From contig JAKCEW010000003.1 in assembly GCA_023539445.1 (NCBI GenBank), positions 1 through 64,000 of the forward strand: a DNA stretch of 64,000 nt. Direction: 5' to 3'. The translations under genes were made by a program, and so were the position numbers. Positions 9,151 through 17,182 of the stretch are shown piece by piece. The notes below the pieces were generated by a model, which saw only the letters and a program-made list of their open reading frames with translations, had not been told where the DNA came from and did not search any database. This DNA comes from Candidatus Terraquivivens yellowstonensis. GTDB lineage: Archaea > Thermoproteota > Nitrososphaeria_A > Caldarchaeales > Wolframiiraptoraceae. Every line of letters starts with the position of its first letter. Within the stretch, counting starts at the first letter, position 1.

Positions 9151-11058
9151 ATGGAGGATTATTCCAACATAAAATTGAAAGTCGGTCTGGAGATACATAG
9201 GCAACTGGACACAAAGAGGAAATTGTTCTGTGATTGTCCGACGGAAGAGGCCGAAGATGGTGAAACCATAACTTTTGTCAGAAAATTAAGAGAAGTTCAG
9301 AGTGAGCTTGGTACAGTAGACGCGGCGGCAATGTTCGAATCAAAAAAGCGAAAAACGATAGTCTACCATGCAAACCTCAAGAATGTTTGCCTAGTCGAGA
9401 TGGATGAGGAGCCTCCGCATAACTTGAATCCTGAGGCTCTTGAAATCGCTCTTACTGTTGCTCTTTTACTCGACTCCAAACCAGTTGATGAAGTTCACGT
9501 AATGCGCAAGATAGTCATAGACGGTTCTAACACGACAGGATTCCAGCGCACGTGTATAATCGGGATAGGAGGGCAAATAAAGATAAAGAATAAAACCATA
9601 CCCATACAGACGATAACCCTCGAGGAAGATGCTGCTAGGATAATAGAGGTTGGAAAAGACGAGGTTCATTACGACCTATCAAGGCTTGGCATACCATTAA
9701 TAGAAATTTCGACGGAACCAGTCATCGAATCGCCTGAAGAAGCAATGGAAGTAGCTTACGCCATAGGAAGAATATTAAGGGCAACGGGCAAGGTTAAGCG
9801 GGGCATAGGGACTATCAGACAAGACTTGAATATATCAATTAAGGATGGAGCACCTGTCGAGATAAAAGGTGTCCAAGAGCTCGAGCTTATCCAAAAGGTT
9901 GTGGAAAACGAGGTTAAGCGGCAACTGCATCTTTTGTGGATAAAAGAGGAATTGCTAAAACGCGGTGTTAGGAAGGAAGATATTTGGAACGCAAAACCCG
10001 TTGATGTTACCCACATATTCTCCAAAACTTCCAGCAAGATAATCAGAAGACAGCTTGAAGCGGGCGGGGTCGTGTACGCAATAACATTGAAGGGATTTGC
10101 CGGATTGCTGAGTCTACAACCATCGCCCGGCATAAGGCTTGGTGCAGAGATTGCAGGAAGGGTAAGGGCATGGAGCGACGTGGAAGGAATATTCCATACG
10201 GATGAGCTCCCCAATTACGGAATAACGATTGAAGAGGTTAAAGCTCTGAAAGATGCAATGGGTGCTGGAGAATACGACGCCGTGGTCATTGTGGCAGCGG
10301 AAAGGGACAAGGCATTGGATGCGATAGAGGTTATTAAGGAAAGAGCGGCGGAGGCCTTAGATGGGGTACCCGAAGAAACTAGAGCGGCAAGGCCTGACGG
10401 AACAACCGTCTACATGAGACCGAGACCGGGCTCGGCAAGGATGTATCCAGAGACGGACATCCCACCAATCATAATTTTACAAGAATATATTGAATACCTG
10501 AGAGCGAGGCTTCCAAAGACTTTGGACGTTGTGAGTCAACAACTTGTTGAGAAGTATGGACTCAGCAAGCAACTTGCAAATGATCTTATAGACAGTGAGG
10601 TGGTTGAAGATTTTGAAGAGATTGTTTCGAAAACTGGAGTATCTCCTACCGTCGTAGCATCCACGTTGACGGAAGTTCTCAGAAGTTTAAGGAGGGAGGG
10701 GGCTAACGTTGAAAAGATAACCAAAGCGCACATAATGAGGTTCTTTGAACTCGTGTCATGCAACAAGGTGGCGAAGGAGGCCGTTAGGGATGTCTTAGCG
10801 GCCGTAGCACAGAAAGGACGGAGCGTAGATCAAGTCATAGACGAACTTGGTCTTTGGTCTCCTCCAGCTTCAGAGGTGGAGGGCAGAATTAAGGCGCTTG
10901 TTGAAGAGCACAAGCAAGAGATCTTTGCTGATGAAAGGAAAGCCGTAGCTAAGTTGATGGGTGAGCTAATGAAATATTACAGGGGCAGGGTTGATGGGGC
11001 GCTCATAAACAGCATGCTAATAAAGGCGATTCGAACGCTCAAATCTGGGGAGCAATAA
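9151..11058 (+). CDS. gatE: Glutamyl-tRNA(Gln) amidotransferase subunit E
   Basis: Partner of GatD. It binds Glu-tRNA(Gln), phosphorylates the Glu and transfers ammonia to it. About 635 residues, typical for GatE. The start of the GatB/E core is KLKVGLEIHRQLDTKRKLFCDCP, with the metal-binding C-D-C segment. GSNTTGFQRT and the RQDLNISI block are characteristic. The AspRS-like GAD insertion occupies the middle (about residues 290-420), and the C-terminal YqeY/tail domain with helical repeats runs from about residue 480. GTG at 9142 overlaps the gatD stop, but ATG at 9151 matches family N-termini better. A tRNA-Gln and a tRNA-Glu gene lie elsewhere in this window. Confidence 0.96.
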   Translation: MEDYSNIKLKVGLEIHRQLDTKRKLFCDCPTEEAEDGETITFVRKLREVQSELGTVDAAAMFESKKRKTIVYHANLKNVCLVEMDEEPPHNLNPEALEIALTVALLLDSKPVDEVHVMRKIVIDGSNTTGFQRTCIIGIGGQIKIKNKTIPIQTITLEEDAARIIEVGKDEVHYDLSRLGIPLIEISTEPVIESPEEAMEVAYAIGRILRATGKVKRGIGTIRQDLNISIKDGAPVEIKGVQELELIQKVVENEVKRQLHLLWIKEELLKRGVRKEDIWNAKPVDVTHIFSKTSSKIIRRQLEAGGVVYAITLKGFAGLLSLQPSPGIRLGAEIAGRVRAWSDVEGIFHTDELPNYGITIEEVKALKDAMGAGEYDAVVIVAAERDKALDAIEVIKERAAEALDGVPEETRAARPDGTTVYMRPRPGSARMYPETDIPPIIILQEYIEYLRARLPKTLDVVSQQLVEKYGLSKQLANDLIDSEVVEDFEEIVSKTGVSPTVVASTLTEVLRSLRREGANVEKITKAHIMRFFELVSCNKVAKEAVRDVLAAVAQKGRSVDQVIDELGLWSPPASEVEGRIKALVEEHKQEIFADERKAVAKLMGELMKYYRGRVDGALINSMLIKAIRTLKSGEQ

Positions 11059-11129
11059 GAGTCCTAATGGAAGACGTGGCGATAAATTTTAATGTATGCA
11101 ATTCTTGACATTTATGTTGGTTAAAGACT

Positions 11130-11600
11130 TTGCAAGATGTGAAGAGTCTTAAGATAAGGATACAGCATGACGACGTCTCCGTCGAGTTTGATGGAAATTA
11201 TGAAGAGGTATGGATGAGCGTTAACAAATACCTTTCGGAGCTTTACCCATCTCTCTCAATAGTAAAGAAGTTTCTTGGCGCTGTCGATGTCTCTCACATT
11301 ATGTCCCTACTCTCGGGAAAAGCCCAGATAGTAAACGGCAGGATAATTGTTTCAGCTCAGGTGGATGCTAAGAAAAAGATAATCATATGCCTCGCGGCTG
11401 CATACGTGGGTAAGGTACTTGGGCTTTTGGAGAATGATGCGCTCTCTCCCAAAGAGGTTTCGTTAATCACAGGTTTAGAAGAAAGCGTTACCAGAGCTAG
11501 GCTAAGCGAGATGAGAAAGGCGGGTCTCGTCATAAAGGTTGACGGCGGAAGGTATGTTTTTAATACATCTGCCATCAACGTGCTGGCAGAGGAGGTCTGA
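11130..11600 (+). CDS. Small winged-helix protein, paralogue 1 (function unknown)
   Basis: 156 residues, not recognised by name. The N-terminal about 40 residues (LKIRIQHDDVSVEFDGNYEEVWMSV) predict two or three beta strands and a helix. The middle is helical with a hydrophobic IIICLAAAYVGKVLGLL segment. The C-terminus is a winged helix-turn-helix (LSPKEVSLITGLEESVTRARLSEMRKAGLVIKVDGGRYVF, about residues 108-146). The same layout recurs in the next two genes. Start is TTG at 11130 or the in-frame GTG at 11139. It ends three bases before paralogue 2, so the two are co-transcribed. Confidence 0.7.
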   Translation: MQDVKSLKIRIQHDDVSVEFDGNYEEVWMSVNKYLSELYPSLSIVKKFLGAVDVSHIMSLLSGKAQIVNGRIIVSAQVDAKKKIIICLAAAYVGKVLGLLENDALSPKEVSLITGLEESVTRARLSEMRKAGLVIKVDGGRYVFNTSAINVLAEEV

Positions 11601-11602
11601 TT

Positions 11603-12094
11603 ATGGGCGAGGAGATTATGAAAGTTTCAATACAGTATAAAGATGTCCGGGCAGATTTTGAAGGTAGGCCTGATGACGTTTACAGAAGTATCGTATCATT
11701 TATGGAGAAAGTGATACCTTCGTACTCACTTGCGAGCAAGATAAGCTATTCTGTGGACCTTCAAAGCTTGATTGAAAAATTGAGGGATTACCTAGCATAT
11801 AACCAAGCTGAGGGGGTCTTTTTGCTTAAACCTCTAAATGCGCTATCAGTTTCCGAGGCAATAATGCTTTTGTGTATAAAGAGGTACCTTGAGCATGGAT
11901 TGGGTCTAGCAGAGTCCCCCTCCATAAATGCTTCGGAACTCGCGAAAAACATAGCCAAGTCCGAGAAGACAATATCGGGAAAACTAAGCCTGCTTTTGCG
12001 GAAGGGCTATATAAGACGTCTGGATAGGGGAGATTACGTTATAACGATGTTAGGCATTAAAGAATTTGTGGAAGGCAAGGTCGAGAAAAAATAG
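11603..12094 (+). CDS. Small winged-helix protein, paralogue 2 (function unknown)
   Basis: 163 residues, same architecture as the previous gene. N-terminal strand-rich module MKVSIQYKDVRADFEGRPDDVYRSI, a helical middle with LSVSEAIMLLCIKRYLEHGLGL, then a winged helix (NASELAKNIAKSEKTISGKLSLLLRKGYIRRLDRGDYVIT, about residues 114-153). ATG 11603 or the closer match to the family start, ATG 11618. It probably binds DNA or acts in a complex with its neighbours. Its 3' end abuts the convergent third paralogue (12095) with no gap. Confidence 0.7.
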   Translation: MGEEIMKVSIQYKDVRADFEGRPDDVYRSIVSFMEKVIPSYSLASKISYSVDLQSLIEKLRDYLAYNQAEGVFLLKPLNALSVSEAIMLLCIKRYLEHGLGLAESPSINASELAKNIAKSEKTISGKLSLLLRKGYIRRLDRGDYVITMLGIKEFVEGKVEKK

Positions 12095-12526
12095 CTACTC
12101 GTTATTGGATTCGCTCTCTTCGGTTTCCACTTTCGCCGTTGATGCAGGTTGTGCTGAGTACAAGTATCTTCTGGGTCGGCCTATCCTAACTAAGACACCC
12201 TCTCTTACCATATCCAGTAAAACGTGGGCCACGGCGGTCGGATCATAATGATGACCCCTTCTGGCCAATTCTGCCACAACTTCAGACAATGGCCTTGGTG
12301 TGGAAAACCACCCTTCCTTAAGCATGTTCTCCACCAAACCCCTACACGTAGACGTCTCAGCGGACCTCGTACGTTTTTGGGGTTCTGATTCGGGTTCTAA
12401 TGTCTCTGAAACGCCGAGCGCTGCCATAACGTCCTTTATAGACTTCTCTAGCAGATCAGGAGGTGCCTCTATCTCCACGTTCGCCTTTCCTACCGTTATC
12501 TTGACCCTTATTCTTTCTTGAGACAT
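12095..12526 (-). CDS. Small winged-helix protein, paralogue 3 (function unknown)
   Basis: About 143 residues from ATG 12526 (the frame opens at 12550, inside the promoter). N-terminal module RIRVKITVGKANVEIEAPPDLLEKSIKDVMAALG matches the strand-helix module of the two neighbouring proteins. A charged linker follows, then a winged helix (RPLSEVVAELARRGHHYDPTAVAHVLLDMVREGVLVRIGRPRRYLY) and an acidic tail ending ETEESESNNE. The hydrophobic middle segment of the other two is missing. Divergent from nurA with a shared TATA box. Confidence 0.7.
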   Translation of the reverse strand: MSQERIRVKITVGKANVEIEAPPDLLEKSIKDVMAALGVSETLEPESEPQKRTRSAETSTCRGLVENMLKEGWFSTPRPLSEVVAELARRGHHYDPTAVAHVLLDMVREGVLVRIGRPRRYLYSAQPASTAKVETEESESNNE

Positions 12527-12548
12527 GAGCAAATTACCCAAATTGCGC

Positions 12549-12561
12549 AATATTTATAAGC
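12549..12561. promoter_or_regulatory. Shared TATA box of the divergent nurA / winged-helix promoters
   Basis: AATATTTATAAG on the plus strand and CTTATAAATATT on the minus strand. It lies about 25-30 bases before ATG 12587 (nurA, plus) and ATG 12526 (minus), so one AT-rich core may serve both directions and yield leaderless mRNAs. Confidence 0.5.
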
Positions 12562-12586
12562 ACATGTGTCCCTAAAGTTATTAGTG

Positions 12587-13636
12587 ATGAAGCGGATGGG
12601 CGCACTCATAAGCACCGAGACCCCTTTTATTGAGAACTTCTTAGGGGTATTTAAAGCATTTTCTAAGATGGGGCTGGGCTCGATGGAAAACCTAAGGAAA
12701 GCCTTGCCCGTCGTCAGTATTAATGGACTTGGACATCATATTGGCCATGATGTTATGCTGGAGTTGGACAAGATGACCTCCGTCAGAGCCTACAAATTGA
12801 GGCCTTCAGGCAAGGCGTGCGATGTGATTGCATGCGATACCTCAGTCATAAAGCTGGCTGAGGGACCTTTTGGCTACCTCGCCGCTCTGAGGGGGTCTGT
12901 GGTAAGGAGAAAAAAGTCTGGCGGTATCGAATCATGGATAATTGGCCCTCTCATCTTTTTCGTATCTTTCGACGATAACCTACCTTTACTCTCCTTTATG
13001 TCTGAGCTCGTGGATGGTCAGCCGCTTAGCGAAGACTTTGAGACGATACATAGAAGCATCAGCAGCTTACTCGAAAAATGGCTTCAACGTTCGTTAGCAT
13101 CAACTTTTTCTGACTCGATACTACTGTTCGATGGTTCACTGACGGCAGGGCCAGCGGACAATTCCTTACAGCTGATTCGTGAGACGCTCAATGAGGCTGA
13201 ACGAAACGGCAACGTTGTGCTTGCCTTTTCGAAATCAACACACTTATCCTATCTTGGAACTAGGATAACATCATTGGTACCAGACATGGACCCCCCGTGC
13301 GTAATTGATGTGAGCGATGCTGTATGCTCGTCCCCTAAAATCCACAAGCTCGGCAGGATACTCGTATCTCATCTATCCAGAACTTTCTTTCCATACAGGC
13401 TTGATGTGAGCGGGAAGGAAATAGGAGACGTCTTGCAAATAATTGGTAACCTCTTAAGCAGCGATGCCTTGATATACGGCTACCCAGAAACCCTGCTATT
13501 AGCCCACAATTATTGCACCTTCAACAAGTTAGACGTGTTGGCGTTGCAGAAGTTGCTGAAGCAAGAATTTAACATAGATGCTTTCAACATAGGAGATGTG
13601 AGGAGTAGCCTTTTCAATCCTTTGGATGGTCATTAG
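12587..13636 (+). CDS. nurA: NurA-type 5'-3' nuclease
   Basis: NurA nuclease, which with the HerA translocase resects DNA ends for recombination in archaea. The RNase H-like NurA core is visible: the first metal-binding Asp in IACDTSVIKLAEGPFGYLAALRGSVV (about residues 79-104), the second in ILLFDGSLTAGP, and the C-terminal AHNYCTF region. About 349 residues, in the usual range. The open frame goes up to GTG 12566, but the TATA box position makes ATG 12587 (or GTG 12584) the likely leaderless start. herA starts two bases after the stop. Confidence 0.88.
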   Translation: MKRMGALISTETPFIENFLGVFKAFSKMGLGSMENLRKALPVVSINGLGHHIGHDVMLELDKMTSVRAYKLRPSGKACDVIACDTSVIKLAEGPFGYLAALRGSVVRRKKSGGIESWIIGPLIFFVSFDDNLPLLSFMSELVDGQPLSEDFETIHRSISSLLEKWLQRSLASTFSDSILLFDGSLTAGPADNSLQLIRETLNEAERNGNVVLAFSKSTHLSYLGTRITSLVPDMDPPCVIDVSDAVCSSPKIHKLGRILVSHLSRTFFPYRLDVSGKEIGDVLQIIGNLLSSDALIYGYPETLLLAHNYCTFNKLDVLALQKLLKQEFNIDAFNIGDVRSSLFNPLDGH

Positions 13637-13638
13637 AC

Positions 13639-15126
13639 ATGAAGATCTTTTCTAAGCAAAAGGATACGCTGGATATATTGGCATTTCCCTCAGAGATTGT
13701 GGTCGAGAAAGGGCAATATCTCGTGGTAAGTGAGGGGGACAAGTTCATGCTTGCTCAGGTGGTAGACGTAAGCTATGCTGACATTCCCGGTATACTAGAA
13801 GACATGTTACGAGAAGTTTCGTTAGAAATCGTGAATCATGAAAACATCTTCGACCCATTTGATATGGGATCACTAACCGTGATGATAAAGGAGGCAAGAA
13901 TTGTAAGATGTAAGATAAGGTGTATCGTGGAAGGGGATAGAATTGTGCATAATAGCTCATGGCTTCCTTCGAGGTTTAGGTCAAACATATCCGCTGCGGG
14001 AGCGGACTTGTTGAGGAGCGTGATGAAGCTAGCAGGTAAGCGAAAAATACACATCGGAACAGTAGGAGGAGAAGATTTCTGGGTTGATGCAGAATCTTTC
14101 GATGGCAGACTGACTATAATAACTGGGAAGAAAGAGACTGGAAAGTCTCACATAATGAAGTTGATATCGACCGCGTTGGTTGAGTATGGAGCCTTGGTTA
14201 TAGTGTTTGACATTAATGGAGAATATGTAAACCTAAATAGAAGAGTTGACGGAGGCCAGAGCAGCATAGCACTTCGGCACGAAGTACTTGAGCCTGGTAA
14301 GAACTTTAAAGTTAGAACAGAAGACGTCGGTCTCAGAACTTTTATGGATATATTGATACATGTTTACGACACGCCGTCAAGCAGTAGCCGAGAATTTTTT
14401 AGAATATGGAATGCTGTAAAGAGGAATAGAGGCAAAGTTACCCTCAAGGATTTGATAGAGATTATTCAAAAGACGCAGTTACACGAGTCCGTTAAGGAAG
14501 CGTTAATGAGTAGGCTTATGGCAATAGAAGCTACTGGCATAATTACAGATGATGAATGCGTAACATCCTTCGAGGACGTTGTCAAATGTATTGGTGGTAA
14601 AATGCTCGTAATCAACCTTAGAGATCTGTTGCCCTCTACAAGGAGGATGGTTGTCGAATATTTGCTCAGCAAACTCACCGAGTTACTGCAAGCAAGGAGG
14701 TTACCACCGATATTCCTCGTGGCTGAGGAGGCACACCTCTACCTAAGGGATACCTATTGGGATGATATTGTGACAAGAATGAGACACTTAGGCTTATCGC
14801 CAATCTTCGTGACGAACCAACCCGATTCCATACCCGAGACGATATACAGACAGGCAGACAACGTAATTCTTTTTAACTTCACCAACGAAGCTGATTTGGA
14901 GGCAATAGCAAAAACTTCGCGCATAGATTCTGAAAGCGTGAAGACCATAGCGGCTTCTTTACCCCCGCGTTATTGCCTACTCATAGGCTACTTGGTCAAG
15001 GACATACCCGTCGTGGTCAAAGTTAGAGAGATCGATGTGGAGACTATGGGAAAAACTAGGTTATTTTTTGAACTTTCCGATAGGCAACTACATATACCGA
15101 AAGTGGTGAGAGAACAAGTAGCATGA
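13639..15126 (+). CDS. herA: HerA-type DNA translocase/helicase ATPase
   Basis: Hexameric FtsK/HerA-family ATPase, partner of NurA. A HAS-barrel N-terminal domain (about residues 1-120) precedes the RecA-like domain: Walker A GKKETGKSH (about residues 162-170), followed by VIVFDINGEYV, and Walker B FLVAEEAHLYL (about 359-369) with the family's double acidic residue. Sensor and arginine-finger region near IFVTNQPDSIPETIYRQADNVILFNF. 495 residues, normal for HerA. Tightly linked to nurA (2 bases) and to the Ogg gene (4-base overlap). Confidence 0.92.
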   Translation: MKIFSKQKDTLDILAFPSEIVVEKGQYLVVSEGDKFMLAQVVDVSYADIPGILEDMLREVSLEIVNHENIFDPFDMGSLTVMIKEARIVRCKIRCIVEGDRIVHNSSWLPSRFRSNISAAGADLLRSVMKLAGKRKIHIGTVGGEDFWVDAESFDGRLTIITGKKETGKSHIMKLISTALVEYGALVIVFDINGEYVNLNRRVDGGQSSIALRHEVLEPGKNFKVRTEDVGLRTFMDILIHVYDTPSSSSREFFRIWNAVKRNRGKVTLKDLIEIIQKTQLHESVKEALMSRLMAIEATGIITDDECVTSFEDVVKCIGGKMLVINLRDLLPSTRRMVVEYLLSKLTELLQARRLPPIFLVAEEAHLYLRDTYWDDIVTRMRHLGLSPIFVTNQPDSIPETIYRQADNVILFNFTNEADLEAIAKTSRIDSESVKTIAASLPPRYCLLIGYLVKDIPVVVKVREIDVETMGKTRLFFELSDRQLHIPKVVREQVA

Positions 15127-15746
15127 ATGATACCGTCAGCAAGTATCTGAAGATTTACGAAGAGAGACGCGAAGAGATAGAAGCTAGGCTTAGGGAATTT
15201 AAGGAAGTCCTACGAAAAAGCGATGAGGAGGTATTCGCGGAGCTTTGCTTTTGCATATGCACTCCTCAAACTAGAGCAAGGGCTGCGGACGCGGCAATAT
15301 CGATTATGAAGGAAGAATCAACGTTACTCAACGGTGACGAGAAGTATATAGCAGATATTTTAAGGAAAAACGGCGTTCGCTTCCCCGAGTCAAAGGCTAG
15401 ATACATAGTCGCTGCGAGGGCGTATTTGAGGGCGTTAAAGAGCTTACCGTCGGATGCTTACAGGGCAAGAGAATGGCTTGTTAAAAACATAAAGGGCCTA
15501 GGTTACAAAGAGGCAAGCCATTTTCTGAGAAACATCGGTTATGAAGGGTTAGCGATTTTGGACAGGCATATACTGAGGGGTATGAAGGAGGTTGGGGTTA
15601 TAAAAGAGGTGCCAAAAAATTTAACAAAAAGAACGTACCTAGAACTTGAAAAGAAGTTTATACAACTTGCTAATGATTTAGGTATGAGACCTGAAGCCCT
15701 TGACCTCGTCATGTGGGCTGATAAAACGGGGGAAGTGTTCAAGTAG
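15123..15746 (+). CDS. ogg: 8-oxoguanine DNA glycosylase/lyase, archaeal Ogg2 type
   Basis: Base-excision repair enzyme that removes 8-oxoguanine and nicks the strand. 207 residues, the compact Ogg2 size. Helix-hairpin-helix-GPD region: LVKNIKGLGYKEASHFLRNIGYEGLAILDRHILRGM (about residues 120-156), with the Schiff-base Lys in GYKEASHFL and the catalytic Asp in ILDRHI. The C-terminal lysine typical of this family appears in the FK ending. It overlaps herA by four bases (ATGA), so it belongs to the nurA-herA repair operon. Confidence 0.9.
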   Translation: MNDTVSKYLKIYEERREEIEARLREFKEVLRKSDEEVFAELCFCICTPQTRARAADAAISIMKEESTLLNGDEKYIADILRKNGVRFPESKARYIVAARAYLRALKSLPSDAYRAREWLVKNIKGLGYKEASHFLRNIGYEGLAILDRHILRGMKEVGVIKEVPKNLTKRTYLELEKKFIQLANDLGMRPEALDLVMWADKTGEVFK

Positions 15747-15766
15747 GCTTAAGAGTCAGGTGATGA

Positions 15767-16714
15767 ATGTTGAACAGCATTAAGATGAGTGAGGACCTCA
15801 AAAATCTTCTGTATAGCATACCAGAAATTGACGTTGAAAGTTTGCTAGGAAGCTATCAAAAACCTATGCGAGAATCCATCAGAATCAACACCCTAAAGGC
15901 TCGAGAAGAGGATGTATTATACATGTTAAAGGAGAAGGGTGTAGAACTTGAGAAGATACCTTGGGCGAGGTACGGTTATTGGGTCTTGAACGATGTCAAT
16001 ATCTCAAATACAATCGAACACATGCTCGGCCTTGTATACATTCAGGGTGCAGTCTCTATGGCACCAGTTGAAGTGTTATCACCTAAACCTGGCGAGCTCG
16101 TTCTGGACCTTTGTGCCGCTCCAGGTAGTAAAACTACACAAATAGCACAATTTATGCAAGGAGAAGGTGTAATAGTCGCCAACGACGTGAATCTCAAAAG
16201 GATAAGGGCTCTCTCTTCTAATGTTCAGAGGTGCGGTATTATAAACTGCATTATCACGCAGGCCGATGGGAGGAGGTTCCCATTGTGGGCTAAGGGATTT
16301 TTTGACAAAGTTCTCGTAGACGCACCATGCACATCGCTCGGCATAGTAAGTAAAGATTGGGGTGCTGCGAAAAAATGGAGCTTTCGGGCTTCCGAGCGGT
16401 TATCTAAGCTTCAGCTCAGCCTAGCCATATCCGGCTTCGAATGTCTGAAGGTTGGCGGCACGATGGTCTATGCCACATGCACACTCAGTCCACAAGAAAA
16501 CGAATGGGTCATAGACCGCCTCATTGCAAGCAAACCAAACGCACGTCTGGAGAGCATAAATTTGGAGGGGTTAAAGATGAAAAAGGGACTTCTGGAATGG
16601 CAGCATGAGAAGTTTAATCCTGAGATTGAACGGTGCGTGAGAGTTTATCCGTATGAACATGAGGCTGAAGGATTCTTTATGGCGAAGATAGTGAAGGAAA
16701 GTGATGGCCCGTGA
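15767..16714 (+). CDS. RNA cytosine-C5 methyltransferase, RsmB/NOP2/NSUN family
   Basis: m5C methyltransferase acting on tRNA or rRNA. SAM-binding motif LDLCAAPGSKTTQIAQ (about residues 109-124), catalytic motifs VDAPCTSLG (motif IV, PC cysteine) and YATCTLSPQENE (motif VI, TC cysteine). 315 residues; it has the short N-terminal domain of the archaeal enzymes without a separate PUA domain. The next gene encodes a free-standing PUA/Nip7-like protein overlapping it by four bases, so the pair may work together as a split methyltransferase-PUA unit. Confidence 0.92.
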   Translation: MLNSIKMSEDLKNLLYSIPEIDVESLLGSYQKPMRESIRINTLKAREEDVLYMLKEKGVELEKIPWARYGYWVLNDVNISNTIEHMLGLVYIQGAVSMAPVEVLSPKPGELVLDLCAAPGSKTTQIAQFMQGEGVIVANDVNLKRIRALSSNVQRCGIINCIITQADGRRFPLWAKGFFDKVLVDAPCTSLGIVSKDWGAAKKWSFRASERLSKLQLSLAISGFECLKVGGTMVYATCTLSPQENEWVIDRLIASKPNARLESINLEGLKMKKGLLEWQHEKFNPEIERCVRVYPYEHEAEGFFMAKIVKESDGP

Positions 16715-17169
16715 AAAAAATAGTTTTGTTAAATTCCTCAAAAAAGTCAGCGTTCCAGACGCTACTTGAGAGACAGTATGGTGCTGAAGATTTTTCCGAT
16801 AAAGTTTTGATACAGGCTGGTGAAGGTAAAATTAGACTGACTACAAGCGATACAATAAAGGTTGCAGAAAAAATGCGAGGTGTACAATCTTTGGGCTTAT
16901 ACATAGCAAAGATTGAAGGGCAGGAGGTTGTACTTTCTATCGAAGGGTCTCAAATCCTCTGTAACAGAATTACGAGAAACCGTATAGAATTAACCGAAGA
17001 ACAGGCTAAGCTCTGGATGGAAGGGGCACCAATACAACTTGATAAGTTTACTGCAGTAAAGTATGTCGTTGCATTCTATAAACACCTATGCCTAGGATGT
17101 GGACGGGTTTCAGCAGACGGAAAAGTCTACCCCCAAGTGCCTAAATGGAGGCGGTTACAACAAGAGTAA
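16711..17169 (+). CDS. PUA-domain protein, Nip7-like
   Basis: 152 residues. The C-terminal half looks like a pre-PUA/PUA unit of the Nip7 (UPF0113) kind: after IRLTTSDTIKVAEKM comes the strand-rich SLGLYIAKIEGQEVVLSIEGSQIL, ending with LDKFTAVKYVVAFYKHLCLGCGRVSADGKVYPQVP. It has a CLGCG cysteine pair near the end. PUA domains bind structured RNA. GTG start at 16711 overlaps the stop of the preceding m5C methyltransferase. The exact family assignment is by resemblance only. Confidence 0.6.
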   Translation: MKKIVLLNSSKKSAFQTLLERQYGAEDFSDKVLIQAGEGKIRLTTSDTIKVAEKMRGVQSLGLYIAKIEGQEVVLSIEGSQILCNRITRNRIELTEEQAKLWMEGAPIQLDKFTAVKYVVAFYKHLCLGCGRVSADGKVYPQVPKWRRLQQE

Positions 17170-17182
17170 CTTCGGATGGGTT

